Shown piece after piece: positions 19,249-26,402 of a DNA stretch of 64,000 bases. The first letter of the stretch is position 1; each line of letters begins with the position of its first letter. The DNA lies in contig NZ_JBKEAA010000011.1 in assembly GCF_047971665.1 (NCBI RefSeq), forward strand, positions 62,001 to 126,000, written 5' to 3'. The translations under genes were made by a program, and so were the position numbers. This DNA comes from Castellaniella sp047971665. GTDB lineage: Bacteria; Pseudomonadota; Gammaproteobacteria; Burkholderiales; Burkholderiaceae_B. The notes under the pieces were generated by a model. It was given only the letters and a program-made list of their open reading frames with translations. It was not told the origin of the DNA and made no database searches.

Positions 19249-19255
19249 TCTGCAT

Positions 19256-19579
19256 ATGAGCCTGACCATCACCGGTCGCAATCTGGAAATCACCCCGGCC
19301 ATCCGCGAATACGTCCACACCAAGACGGCACGCGTCCTGCGGCACATCGATCAGGTCATCGACACCCAGATCATGCTCTCGATCGAACCCCTCAAGCACA
19401 CCGCCGAAATCACCATGCGCCTGCGTGGCAAGGACCTGCACTGCGAAGCCTCGGATGAAAATCTGTATGCGGCCATCGATCTGCTGGTCGACAAGGCCGA
19501 CCGCCAGGTCATCAAATACAAGACCAAGGCTCAGAATCACGTTCACGAACCGCTCAAGCGCCAGGAGATGACTGCCTGA
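19256..19579 (+). CDS. hpf: Hpf, ribosome hibernation promoting factor (short form)
   Basis: A 107-residue HPF/YfiA-family protein that binds the 30S decoding region and promotes 100S dimers in stationary phase. The start SLTITGRNLEITPAIREYV and the conserved KHTAEITMRLRGKDLHCEA, DENLYAAIDLLVDKADRQV are characteristic. The length is that of short HPF, without the long-form C-terminal dimerisation domain. AAGGAG precedes the ATG. It normally sits directly after rpoN; here lptB is the upstream neighbour across 174 bases in which no rpoN remnant is visible. Confidence 0.96.
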   Translation: MSLTITGRNLEITPAIREYVHTKTARVLRHIDQVIDTQIMLSIEPLKHTAEITMRLRGKDLHCEASDENLYAAIDLLVDKADRQVIKYKTKAQNHVHEPLKRQEMTA

Positions 19580-19590
19580 TCGCGCCCTGT

Positions 19591-19611
19591 CTGGCCGACC
19601 CGTTCGGCCAG
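19591..19611. other. Hairpin 1 downstream of hpf
   Basis: An 8-bp stem (CTGGCCGA / TCGGCCAG) with a 5-base loop starts 11 bases after the hpf stop. There is no T run, so it is not a standard intrinsic terminator; it may protect the hpf mRNA 3' end. Confidence 0.5.
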
Positions 19612-19618
19612 GACCGAC

Positions 19619-19651
19619 ATATGGCCCCGAGATGATCATCCGGGGCCATAT
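19619..19651. other. Hairpin 2 downstream of hpf, long palindrome
   Basis: A perfect 11-bp stem (ATATGGCCCCG with CGGGGCCATAT) encloses an 11-base loop of which ten bases (GATGATCATC) are again self-complementary, so only one A is unpaired in the whole 33 bases. No T run follows. Candidate mRNA 3' structure or a protein-binding palindrome upstream of ptsN. Confidence 0.55.
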
Positions 19652-19774
19652 GCCATTCAGGGGCGTCGCCATGGTTCCGCGCGCCGACACCGCCATGGAA
19701 CACCCGCTGGCACCGGCTGGCCGGCGGCGCTGCCAGCCGGCGCACAGGGGCGTTTCATCCATGGCCCATTTACC

Positions 19775-19780
19775 TATAAT
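19775..19780 (+). promoter_or_regulatory. -10 element of ptsN, possibly leaderless
   Basis: A perfect TATAAT ends seven bases before the ptsN ATG (19788) and overlaps an alternative ATG at 19779. TTTCAT at 19753-19758 is a weak -35. Transcription from here would start at the ATG. No Shine-Dalgarno sequence is visible. Confidence 0.4.
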
Positions 19781-19787
19781 GGACGCC

Positions 19788-20285
19788 ATGAATCTCACAC
19801 CCCGCATCCTGCCGTCCGACAATATCGTCCTGGACCTGGCGGCCACGAGCAAAAAGCGCGCCTTCGAGCACGCCGGGCTGCTGTTCGAAAACCACCAGGG
19901 CGTGGCGCGCACGGCGGTTTTCCACAGCCTGCTGGCCCGCGAGCGGCTGGGGTCGACTGCGCTGGGACACGATGTCGCCATCCCCCATGGCCGGCTCAAG
20001 GACCTGCGCGAGCCGCACGCCGCCTTCATCCGGCTGGCCGAACCCGTGCGCTTCGACATCAATGACGGGCGCACCGCCCGCCTGCTGTTTTTCCTGCTGA
20101 TCCCCGAAACCGCCACCCAGACCCACCTGGACCTGCTGGCCGGCATCGCCCGCCTGCTTTCCGACACCGGCATCCGCCAGACCCTGACGCAATCCACGGA
20201 TCCCCAGGAAATACACCAACTGATTCTCACCGGCACGAGCGCCCCGACCTCTGAACATGCTGACCATCCAAGAGCTGATTCGTGA
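19788..20285 (+). CDS. ptsN: PtsN, nitrogen PTS EIIA component
   Basis: A 165-residue EIIA-Ntr-type phosphocarrier. The phosphorylated His is in DVAIPHGRL; the surrounding SKKRAFEHAGLLFEN and ARERLGSTALGHDVAIPH are PtsN-typical. The protein is regulatory rather than a sugar carrier (potassium and metabolic control in other proteobacteria). The ATG at 19788 gives the usual MNLTPRILPSDNI; longer starts were rejected. Its 3' end overlaps hprK by 29 bases. Its usual partner locus rpoN is absent here. Confidence 0.94.
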   Translation: MNLTPRILPSDNIVLDLAATSKKRAFEHAGLLFENHQGVARTAVFHSLLARERLGSTALGHDVAIPHGRLKDLREPHAAFIRLAEPVRFDINDGRTARLLFFLLIPETATQTHLDLLAGIARLLSDTGIRQTLTQSTDPQEIHQLILTGTSAPTSEHADHPRADS

Positions 20286-21195
20286 CAACGCCGAGAAGAT
20301 CGTCTTCTCCTGGATCGCCGGCAAGGAGGCCGCCGCCCGGCGCCTGGTGCCCGATACCTGTGGCGCCGCCGCCGACCTGATCGGCCATCTGAACCTGATC
20401 CATCCCAGCCGCATCCAGGTCTTCGGCGCCGAGGAGATGGCCTACTACCTGCGGCTCGACCTGCGCCGCCGCCAGCACCACCTGGACGAGCTGGTGACCG
20501 GCGGCGTGCCGGCCATCTTCCTGGCAGCCGGCGCGCAGGCCACCGAGGATCTCCAGGCCTACTGCCAGGAACACGAGATCCCGCTGCTGTCCACACCGAC
20601 TGACGCCGCCTTGCTGATCGACCTGCTGCGCATCTACCTGGGCAAGCGGATGGCACCCAAGGCCACCGTGCACGGCGTGTTCATGGACGTGCTGGGCCTG
20701 GGGGTCCTGATCACCGGAGAATCGGGCCTGGGCAAGAGCGAACTGGCCCTGGAACTGATTTCCCGGGGCCATGGCCTGGTTGCCGACGACGCCGTCGAAC
20801 TCTCGCGCACCGCGCCGAATTTCATCGAGGGCCAATGCCCCCCTTTGCTGCAGAACCTGCTGGAAGTCCGCGGCCTGGGGCTGCTGGACATCCGCACGAT
20901 CTTCGGTGAGACCTCGGTCCGGCGCAAGATGAAGATCAAGCTGATCGTCCATCTGGTGCGCCTGACGCCCGACAACTTCGAGCGGCTGCCGACCCAGGAC
21001 GAATACCAGGACATCCTGGGCATCCCGATCCGCCGGGTGATGCTGCAAGTCGCGGCCGGCCGCAACCTGGCCGTGCTGGTCGAAGCCGCCGTACGCAACA
21101 CCATCCTCAGCCTGCGCGGCATCGACACCATGGGCGAATTCATCGAACGCCAGGCGCTGGCCATCATGGAAGGCTCCCGGGATCTCCGTCCATGA
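20257..21195 (+). CDS. hprK: HprK, HPr kinase/phosphorylase
   Basis: A 312-residue bifunctional enzyme that phosphorylates and dephosphorylates a serine of HPr. The N-terminal domain (1-130) is followed by the catalytic domain with Walker A GESGLGKSE (154-162), ADDAVELSR, and the HprK signature LEVRGLGLLDIRTIFG near 202-217. In betaproteobacteria it accompanies ptsN in place of the enterobacterial npr arrangement. It overlaps ptsN; rapZ begins 40 bases later. Confidence 0.96.
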   Translation: MLTIQELIRDNAEKIVFSWIAGKEAAARRLVPDTCGAAADLIGHLNLIHPSRIQVFGAEEMAYYLRLDLRRRQHHLDELVTGGVPAIFLAAGAQATEDLQAYCQEHEIPLLSTPTDAALLIDLLRIYLGKRMAPKATVHGVFMDVLGLGVLITGESGLGKSELALELISRGHGLVADDAVELSRTAPNFIEGQCPPLLQNLLEVRGLGLLDIRTIFGETSVRRKMKIKLIVHLVRLTPDNFERLPTQDEYQDILGIPIRRVMLQVAAGRNLAVLVEAAVRNTILSLRGIDTMGEFIERQALAIMEGSRDLRP

Positions 21196-21235
21196 ACATC
21201 CGCCCGCCCTTCAGGCCCCCCCTCGCTCCCACACC

Positions 21236-22111
21236 ATGCTGAATATCGTCCTCATCACAGGGATCTCCGGCTCCGGCAAGTCCGTGGCCCTGCGCATGCT
21301 GGAAGACACCGGCTACACCTGCGTCGACAACCTGCCGGTGCGATTCCTGCACGAATTCATCGCCAGCACCCAGGACAGCGGCCTGGAACGGGTGGCCGTC
21401 GCCATCGACGTGCGCACGCCCGGCGACCTGGACGACCTGCCCGGCATCCTGACGAGCCTGCGCGCCATGGGCACGGCACTGCATGTGATTTTCCTCGACG
21501 CCGACGACAACACCCTGATGCAGCGCTATTCCGAATCCCGGCGTCGCCATCCCCTGACCGACCGCCTGCAGCTCGAGAACCCCGACGCCTCGCTGCAGGA
21601 CTGCATCACCCGCGAACGCGAGCTTCTGTCGCCGCTGCGCGACCAGGAACATGTCATCGACACATCGGACCTGACGCCCGGCCAGTTGCGCGCCTGGGTC
21701 CGCGATCTGGTCCAGACCGATCGTCCCTCGGTGATCCTGACCTTTGAATCCTTCGCCTACAAGCGCGGCGTGCCGCACGACGCCGACCTGGTCTTCGACG
21801 TGCGCTGCCTGCCCAACCCGCACTACGACGCGCAGTTGCGCCCCCTGACGGGACGCGACGCTCCGGTCGCTGCCTGGCTGGCCCAGTTCGGCAGTGTCGA
21901 GACCATGATCGACGACATCGCCGCCTTCATCCGCAAATGGCTGCCCCTGTACATGCAGGACACCCGCAACTACCTGACCGTGGCCATCGGCTGCACTGGC
22001 GGCCAGCACCGCTCGGTCTACGTCACCGAACAGCTCGCCCGCCGCTTCGCCGACCACTCTCCCCTGCTGGTGCGCCACCGCAACCCCAAAGTCCAGGAGA
22101 GCAAGGCATGA
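21236..22111 (+). CDS. rapZ: RapZ, RNase adapter / nucleotide-binding protein
   Basis: A 291-residue protein of the YvcJ/RapZ family. In E. coli RapZ presents the sRNA GlmZ to RNase E and so controls glmS. Walker A is GISGSGKS (residues 9-16), followed by EDTGYTCVDNLP; the C-terminal domain carries FVEFKRG-like SFAYKRGVPHDADLVFDVR, CLPNPHYDAQLRPLTG and IGCTGGQHRSVY near 252. The C-terminal RNA-binding basic tail is short (HRNPKVQESKA). Whether a GlmZ-like RNA exists here is unknown. Overlaps rlpA by ATGA. Confidence 0.95.
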   Translation: MLNIVLITGISGSGKSVALRMLEDTGYTCVDNLPVRFLHEFIASTQDSGLERVAVAIDVRTPGDLDDLPGILTSLRAMGTALHVIFLDADDNTLMQRYSESRRRHPLTDRLQLENPDASLQDCITRERELLSPLRDQEHVIDTSDLTPGQLRAWVRDLVQTDRPSVILTFESFAYKRGVPHDADLVFDVRCLPNPHYDAQLRPLTGRDAPVAAWLAQFGSVETMIDDIAAFIRKWLPLYMQDTRNYLTVAIGCTGGQHRSVYVTEQLARRFADHSPLLVRHRNPKVQESKA

Positions 22112-23061
22112 GCCCCAAGACGGGCGGCGATCTGCGTCTGTGGCAGCGGCTGGCGCTCGGCCTGCTGGGCGCCTCACTGGTGGCTCTGGCCGGCTGCGCC
22201 TCGCGCTCGGGCGGCTACTACAAGGACGACGGGCCAGGCAGCGACATCCCGGCCGACATCGCCGCCATCCCCAACGCCGTGCCGCGCATCGAGCAGCACG
22301 CCCCGGCCAATTTCCGCCCCTACGAAGTCTTCGGCGTGCGCTACACCCCCATTGCCGAAGACCAGTCCTACCGCCAGGAAGGCGTCGCCTCGTGGTACGG
22401 CCGCAAATTTCACGGGGAAAAAACCGCCAACGGCGAAACCTACGACATGTACGCCATGACGGCGGCGCATCCGACCCTGCCGCTGCCCAGCTACGCGCGC
22501 GTGACCCGGGCGGGCACCAACCGCTCGGTCATCGTGCGCATCAACGACCGGGGACCATTCCACCCGGGGCGCATCATCGACCTGTCCTATGTCGCCGCCG
22601 CCAAACTGGGGCTGATCGGCCCCGGCAGCGGCCGGGTCATCGTCGAAGCCATCACCAACGCCGACATCCGCGCCGGACGCTACCCGGCCACGCCCCGAAC
22701 GGCTTCGGCGCCGGTACCGGTCGACACCGTCCAGACCCAGCCCGTCTCCCAACCGGCCGAACCCGTCGCCGCCGCCACGCCGCTGGCGCCCGTGCCCGCG
22801 GTCACCGAGCCGCCACGCGCGGGCGGCATCTACCTGCAATTCGGCGCATTCTCGTCGGCCCAGAACGCCCAGGCCCTGGCCCAGCGCGTCAACATCGAGG
22901 CGGCGGGTCAGGCCGAGCCCGCCACCGTCACGCACCAGCCGCCGCTCTACAAGGTCCGCATGGGCCCCTACCTGTCGCGCGACGAAGCCGCTCAGACCGC
23001 CTCGAGGTTGGCGGAATCCGCCGGGCTGAATCCCGTCATCGCGCTGGACCGGGGCCTCTAG
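22108..23061 (+). CDS. rlpA: RlpA, septal ring lytic transglycosylase lipoprotein
   Basis: A 317-residue outer-membrane lipoprotein: the N-terminal signal ends in lipobox LAGC (Cys30). The RlpA double-psi beta-barrel domain begins around 90 (VASWYGRKFHGEKTANGE) and includes the catalytic-region TAAHPTLPLPS and VRINDRGPFHPGRIIDLS. A Pro/Val/Ala-rich linker (about 190-235) joins it to a C-terminal SPOR domain (IYLQFGAFSSAQNAQALAQ), which binds denuded septal glycan. The ATG overlaps the rapZ stop and is preceded by AGGAGA. Confidence 0.94.
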   Translation: MSPKTGGDLRLWQRLALGLLGASLVALAGCASRSGGYYKDDGPGSDIPADIAAIPNAVPRIEQHAPANFRPYEVFGVRYTPIAEDQSYRQEGVASWYGRKFHGEKTANGETYDMYAMTAAHPTLPLPSYARVTRAGTNRSVIVRINDRGPFHPGRIIDLSYVAAAKLGLIGPGSGRVIVEAITNADIRAGRYPATPRTASAPVPVDTVQTQPVSQPAEPVAAATPLAPVPAVTEPPRAGGIYLQFGAFSSAQNAQALAQRVNIEAAGQAEPATVTHQPPLYKVRMGPYLSRDEAAQTASRLAESAGLNPVIALDRGL

Positions 23062-23077
23062 GGCCGGTTCACACGCC

Positions 23078-24007
23078 TCAGGATGTCTCCCGCGCCAGCG
23101 CCCAGGCATACAGCCGGTCGCGCGCCAGCCCCGTGATCCGGGCACCGATCCGGGCCGCATCGCGCACGGACAGATCCTCCAGCAGCACCTCCATGACCCT
23201 GCACTGCTCCGGCGACAGCGCCTCGCCCGGGGCGTCGACCCGTTCGTCGGCATGCACCACCAGCACGAATTCCCCCTGCTCGCGATGCGCATCCTCATCC
23301 AGCCAGACCAGGGCCTCCCCTGCCGGCAGGGTCCGGATCTCCTCGAACCGCTTGCTCAATTCGCGCGCCACCGTCACGCGCCGGGCGGGACCGGCCGCAG
23401 CCAGGTCCCGCAGCGCCGCCCGCAGGCGGTGCGGCGTCTCGAATATCACCACCGGCACCGGCCAGGCCAGCCACCGTTCCAGCCACTTGCGTCGCGCCTG
23501 CGCCTTGGACGGCATGAATCCGGCAAAGGCAAAGCCGGGATCCTCATCGCCGGTCGCGCCGCTGGCCATGAGGGCGGCGACGACGGCGCTGGGCCCCGGC
23601 AACGGCACGACGCGGTAGCCAGCCGCCTGGACCTCGCGCACCACCCGCGCGCCCGGATCGCTGACGGCGGGCGCACCGGCATCGGACACCAGCGCAATGC
23701 GCTCTCCCCGGGACAACCGCCGGATGACGGTCTCGGCCGCCTCGCGCTCGTTGTGGCGGTGCGCCGCCAGCAATGGCGTCGCGACTCCCCAGGCCTCCAG
23801 CAGGGCCCGGGTGGTGCGGGTATCCTCGGCCGCAATCGCATCGCAGCGGCGCAGCGCCTCCCAGGCGCGCAGGCTCAGGTCTCCCAGATTGCCGATCGGC
23901 GTCGCCACCACGTACAGGCAGCCCTCTGGCCAGGACTGGGCCGCCACCAGATCAGCGTGACGTTTCCATGTCGGCCCGGTCTTTTCCCAGTCTGCGCTGT
24001 CCGTCAT
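23078..24007 (-). CDS. rsmI: RsmI, 16S rRNA (cytidine1402-2'-O)-methyltransferase
   Basis: A 309-residue tetrapyrrole-methylase-fold enzyme modifying C1402 of 16S rRNA. Signature stretches: LYVVATPIGNLGDLSLRA, AEDTRTTRALL, HNEREAA, ALVSDAGAPAVSDPG, PLPGPSAVVAALMASG and FAGFMPSK. The ATG at 24007 lies behind AAGGATCGAGT and gives a 45-residue N-terminal lead, slightly long. It diverges from yraN, the order seen in many proteobacteria. Convergent with rlpA across 16 bases. Confidence 0.95.
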   Translation of the reverse strand: MTDSADWEKTGPTWKRHADLVAAQSWPEGCLYVVATPIGNLGDLSLRAWEALRRCDAIAAEDTRTTRALLEAWGVATPLLAAHRHNEREAAETVIRRLSRGERIALVSDAGAPAVSDPGARVVREVQAAGYRVVPLPGPSAVVAALMASGATGDEDPGFAFAGFMPSKAQARRKWLERWLAWPVPVVIFETPHRLRAALRDLAAAGPARRVTVARELSKRFEEIRTLPAGEALVWLDEDAHREQGEFVLVVHADERVDAPGEALSPEQCRVMEVLLEDLSVRDAARIGARITGLARDRLYAWALARETS

Positions 24008-24062
24008 ACTCGATCCTTCCTCATTGTGATCCCTGATTCCCGCCCATGCGGATGTGACCGCC

Positions 24063-24545
24063 ATGCCCGCCGATCCCTACGAAACCGCCCGGCAGGCCCA
24101 ACGGCTGGCGGTCACGCGCCGTCGTCGTCGCCGCGCTGACCACCCCGCCCCCGTCAACGCCGCCTCGCAGAACGACCAGGCCGGTTCTCCGACCCAGCGC
24201 CAGGGACGCCGGGCCGAGGCCCGGGCCGCGCGCTACCTGGAAACGCACGGGGTCCGCATTCTGGCGGCCAACCTGCGTTGCCGCGCCGGGGAAATCGATC
24301 TGGTCGCCCGCGAAAACACCCTGCTGCTGTTCATCGAGGTGCGGGAGCGCCGCCATCCCGGATTCGGCGGTGCCGCCGCCAGTGTAAACCGCGCCAAACA
24401 GACCCGGTTGATCCGGGCCGCCCGCCACTTCCTGCCCGGCATCGTCCGGCGGCATTTCAATGGCCAGCCTCCGGCCTGCCGCTTTGACGTGGTGGCATTC
24501 GACACGGACCGACCCCGCTGGATCCGGGACGCCTTCCATACCTGA
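24063..24545 (+). CDS. yraN: YraN (UPF0102), predicted nuclease-fold protein
   Basis: About 160 residues. The C-terminal 115 form the UPF0102 domain: GRRAEARAARYLETHG, ILAANLRCRAGEIDLVAREN, LLFIEVRERRHPGFGGAAAS. This is a PD-(D/E)xK-like fold; the final Lys of the motif is Arg here (IEVR), which is often the case in this family. The first 45 residues are an added Arg-rich tail with six consecutive Arg (codons around 24117-24134). The start may be GTG at 24054 or ATG at 24063; the latter is given. Function unknown; the gene sits between rsmI and gmhA/diaA as in E. coli. Confidence 0.87.
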   Translation: MPADPYETARQAQRLAVTRRRRRRADHPAPVNAASQNDQAGSPTQRQGRRAEARAARYLETHGVRILAANLRCRAGEIDLVARENTLLLFIEVRERRHPGFGGAAASVNRAKQTRLIRAARHFLPGIVRRHFNGQPPACRFDVVAFDTDRPRWIRDAFHT

Positions 24546-24593
24546 GCGGGTCCGCAAACTGTTACGTTCGCGGGTTCTTTGACCGCACGCTCA

Positions 24594-24602
24594 TGCGATA
24601 AT
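24594..24602 (+). promoter_or_regulatory. Extended -10 of gmhA, possibly leaderless
   Basis: TGC followed by GATAAT (24597-24602) forms an extended -10, ending seven bases before the gmhA ATG (24610). TTGACC at 24579 is too close (12 bases) to act as its -35. No Shine-Dalgarno precedes the ATG. Confidence 0.4.
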
Positions 24603-24609
24603 CGGCCCC

Positions 24610-25203
24610 ATGGACATGACCTCCCGCATGACGTCGCATTTCGACGACGCCGTCGACACGTTTCGCGCCAGCACCCTCGAACTGGCGCCCGCTCTCGCGG
24701 CTGCCGTCGATCTGCTGTTCGGCGCGCTGACCAACAATGCGCGCATCCTGGCCTGCGGCAACGGCGGCTCGGCCGCCGACGCCCAGCACTTCATCGCCGA
24801 ACTCGTGGGGCGCTTCGAGCGCGACCGCCTGCCACTGGCCGGCATCGCGCTGAACACCGACACCTCCATCATGACCGCCGTGGGCAACGACTACGGCTTC
24901 AACGCCGTCTTCGAGCGGCAGGTGGCCGCGCTGGGCCAGCCGGGCGATCTGCTGGTGGCCATCACCACCAGCGGCAACTCGCCCAATGTCCTGCGCGCCA
25001 TCGAGGCCGCCCACGAACGCGACATGCAGATCATCGCCCTGACAGGCAAGGGCGGCGGCCAGGTCAATTCGCTGCTCTACGAAACCGATATCCACCTCTG
25101 CGTCCCGCATGACCGCACCATGCGCATCCAGGAAGTCCATATCCTGCTGCTGCATGCCCTGTGCGACGGCATCGACGCCTTACTCCTGGGAGACCCGCTC
25201 TGA
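24610..25203 (+). CDS. gmhA: Phosphoheptose isomerase GmhA / DiaA-type SIS protein
   Basis: A 197-residue SIS-domain protein. The sequence CGNGGSAADAQHFIAELVGRF and ITTSGNSPNVLRAIEAA, plus the C-terminal MRIQEVHILLLHALCDGID, fit phosphoheptose isomerase, which turns sedoheptulose 7-phosphate into heptose 7-phosphate for LPS. The Glu and His expected in the GmhA active site are present (AELVGRF; QEVHI). By position, between yraN and the BON lipoprotein, it corresponds to E. coli diaA, a DnaA-binding paralogue, so the role could include replication control. The presence of rfaE2 in the window favours GmhA. One-base overlap with the next gene (TGATG). Confidence 0.85.
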   Translation: MDMTSRMTSHFDDAVDTFRASTLELAPALAAAVDLLFGALTNNARILACGNGGSAADAQHFIAELVGRFERDRLPLAGIALNTDTSIMTAVGNDYGFNAVFERQVAALGQPGDLLVAITTSGNSPNVLRAIEAAHERDMQIIALTGKGGGQVNSLLYETDIHLCVPHDRTMRIQEVHILLLHALCDGIDALLLGDPL

Positions 25204-25910
25204 TGTCCTCGTCCGCCCGTTTCTACGCCCGACTCCTGATCTGCCTTGCCAGTCTGGCCACCCTGTCGGGCTGCGGCCTGTTCATCGTGGGCGGTGCGGC
25301 CACCACGGCCGTCGTCGCCACAGACCGCCGCACGGCCGGCGAACAGGTTGACGACCAGACGATCGAACTGCGCGTCAACAACGAGATGGAAAAAGCCTTC
25401 GGCGACAAGGCCCGTGTCTCGGGCATGGCCTACGCGGGCCGGCTGCTGCTGGTGGGCGACGTCGCCACGGATGCCGACCGGCAACAGGCCGAGACCATCG
25501 CCAAAGGCATCATCAAGGTCCGCTCGGTGGACAACTTCATCCGGATCGGGGACATCACCGCGCTCAGCGTGCGCACCAACGATACCTGGCTGACCTCCAA
25601 GGTCAAGAGCCAGCTGGTCACCACAAAAGACGTGCCCTTCCGCACCATCAAGGTCACGACCGAGCGCGGGATCGTCTACCTGATGGGCAAGGTCACCGAC
25701 GAAGAAGGCACACGCGCCGCGACGGTCGCCTCCGGTATCTCGGGCGTCAACAAAGTCGTAAAATTGTTCACGATCGTGGCGCGCGAAAGCCTGATCACCG
25801 AATCCGGCACACAGGATTCCGCGACGGCCACTGACTCCAGTTCATCCGACGCCTCCGCGTCGTCGCCTGCGGGCGGCGACAGTGGCGCCCAGACCATGCC
25901 CGTGCAATGA
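25203..25910 (+). CDS. dolP: DolP/YraP-like BON-domain outer-membrane lipoprotein
   Basis: A 235-residue lipoprotein: signal peptide with lipobox LSGC (Cys near residue 24), then GLFIVGGAATTAVVATDRRTAGEQVDDQTIE, which closely resembles the DolP/YraP start. Two BON domains (about 55-120 and 130-195; the second includes VYLMGKVTDEEGTRAATVASGISGV) are followed by a Ser/Asp-rich tail of about 40 residues that E. coli DolP lacks. DolP supports outer-membrane integrity. Its place after yraN-gmhA/diaA matches E. coli. Start chosen at ATG 25203 overlapping the upstream stop; ends with ATGA into the next gene. Confidence 0.9.
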   Translation: MSSSARFYARLLICLASLATLSGCGLFIVGGAATTAVVATDRRTAGEQVDDQTIELRVNNEMEKAFGDKARVSGMAYAGRLLLVGDVATDADRQQAETIAKGIIKVRSVDNFIRIGDITALSVRTNDTWLTSKVKSQLVTTKDVPFRTIKVTTERGIVYLMGKVTDEEGTRAATVASGISGVNKVVKLFTIVARESLITESGTQDSATATDSSSSDASASSPAGGDSGAQTMPVQ

Positions 25911-26401
25911 AAAAGATACTGATCGGCCTGGCGGCCGTCGTCGCGATCGGCGCCGCAACCCTCTGGCAATCCCAGAGCTCCGCCCAGGCGGCGCCTGACG
26001 TCGCCTTCACCGACCTGAACGGCAATATCGTGACCATGCAGGAACTGCGCGGCAAGGTCGTGCTGGTCAAATTCTGGGCCACCAGCTGCACCACCTGCGT
26101 GGCGCAGATGCCCGCCACCATCCGTCATTACCAGGAACTGAAGGCACGGGGGTTCGACACCATCGCGGTGGCCATGCAATACGACCCGCCCAATTACGTC
26201 AAGAATTTCACCGACACACGCCAACTGCCCTTCCGGGTGGTCATCGACGCTCAGGGCAAGCTCGCCCAGGCCTTCGGCGACGTGAGCCTGACCCCCACGT
26301 CCTTCCTGATCGACAAGCAGGGCAACATCATCAAACGCTATCTCGGCAACTACGACGAAAAGGCCTTCATGGCCACCATCGAACAGGCGCTGGCATCCTG
26401 A
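25907..26401 (+). CDS. TlpA-like periplasmic thioredoxin-family protein
   Basis: A 164-residue protein with an N-terminal signal or anchor (ILIGLAAVVAIGAATLW, ending near SAQAAP) and a TlpA/ResA-type thioredoxin fold. The active site reads WATSCTTCVAQMP, that is CTTC instead of the more common CxPC, with the cis-Pro loop LTPTSFLID present. Probably a periplasmic thiol-disulfide reductase; the partner is unknown. It overlaps the BON lipoprotein gene by ATGA and is followed at once by argB, so it belongs to the gmhA transcription unit. Confidence 0.85.
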   Translation: MKKILIGLAAVVAIGAATLWQSQSSAQAAPDVAFTDLNGNIVTMQELRGKVVLVKFWATSCTTCVAQMPATIRHYQELKARGFDTIAVAMQYDPPNYVKNFTDTRQLPFRVVIDAQGKLAQAFGDVSLTPTSFLIDKQGNIIKRYLGNYDEKAFMATIEQALAS

Positions 26402-26402
26402 C

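Noticed and set aside
19700..19740. TGGCAC-like sequence that could be the -24 part of a sigma-54 promoter before ptsN
   Set aside because: No GC/TTGC -12 element at the required spacing, and rpoN is absent from its usual locus.
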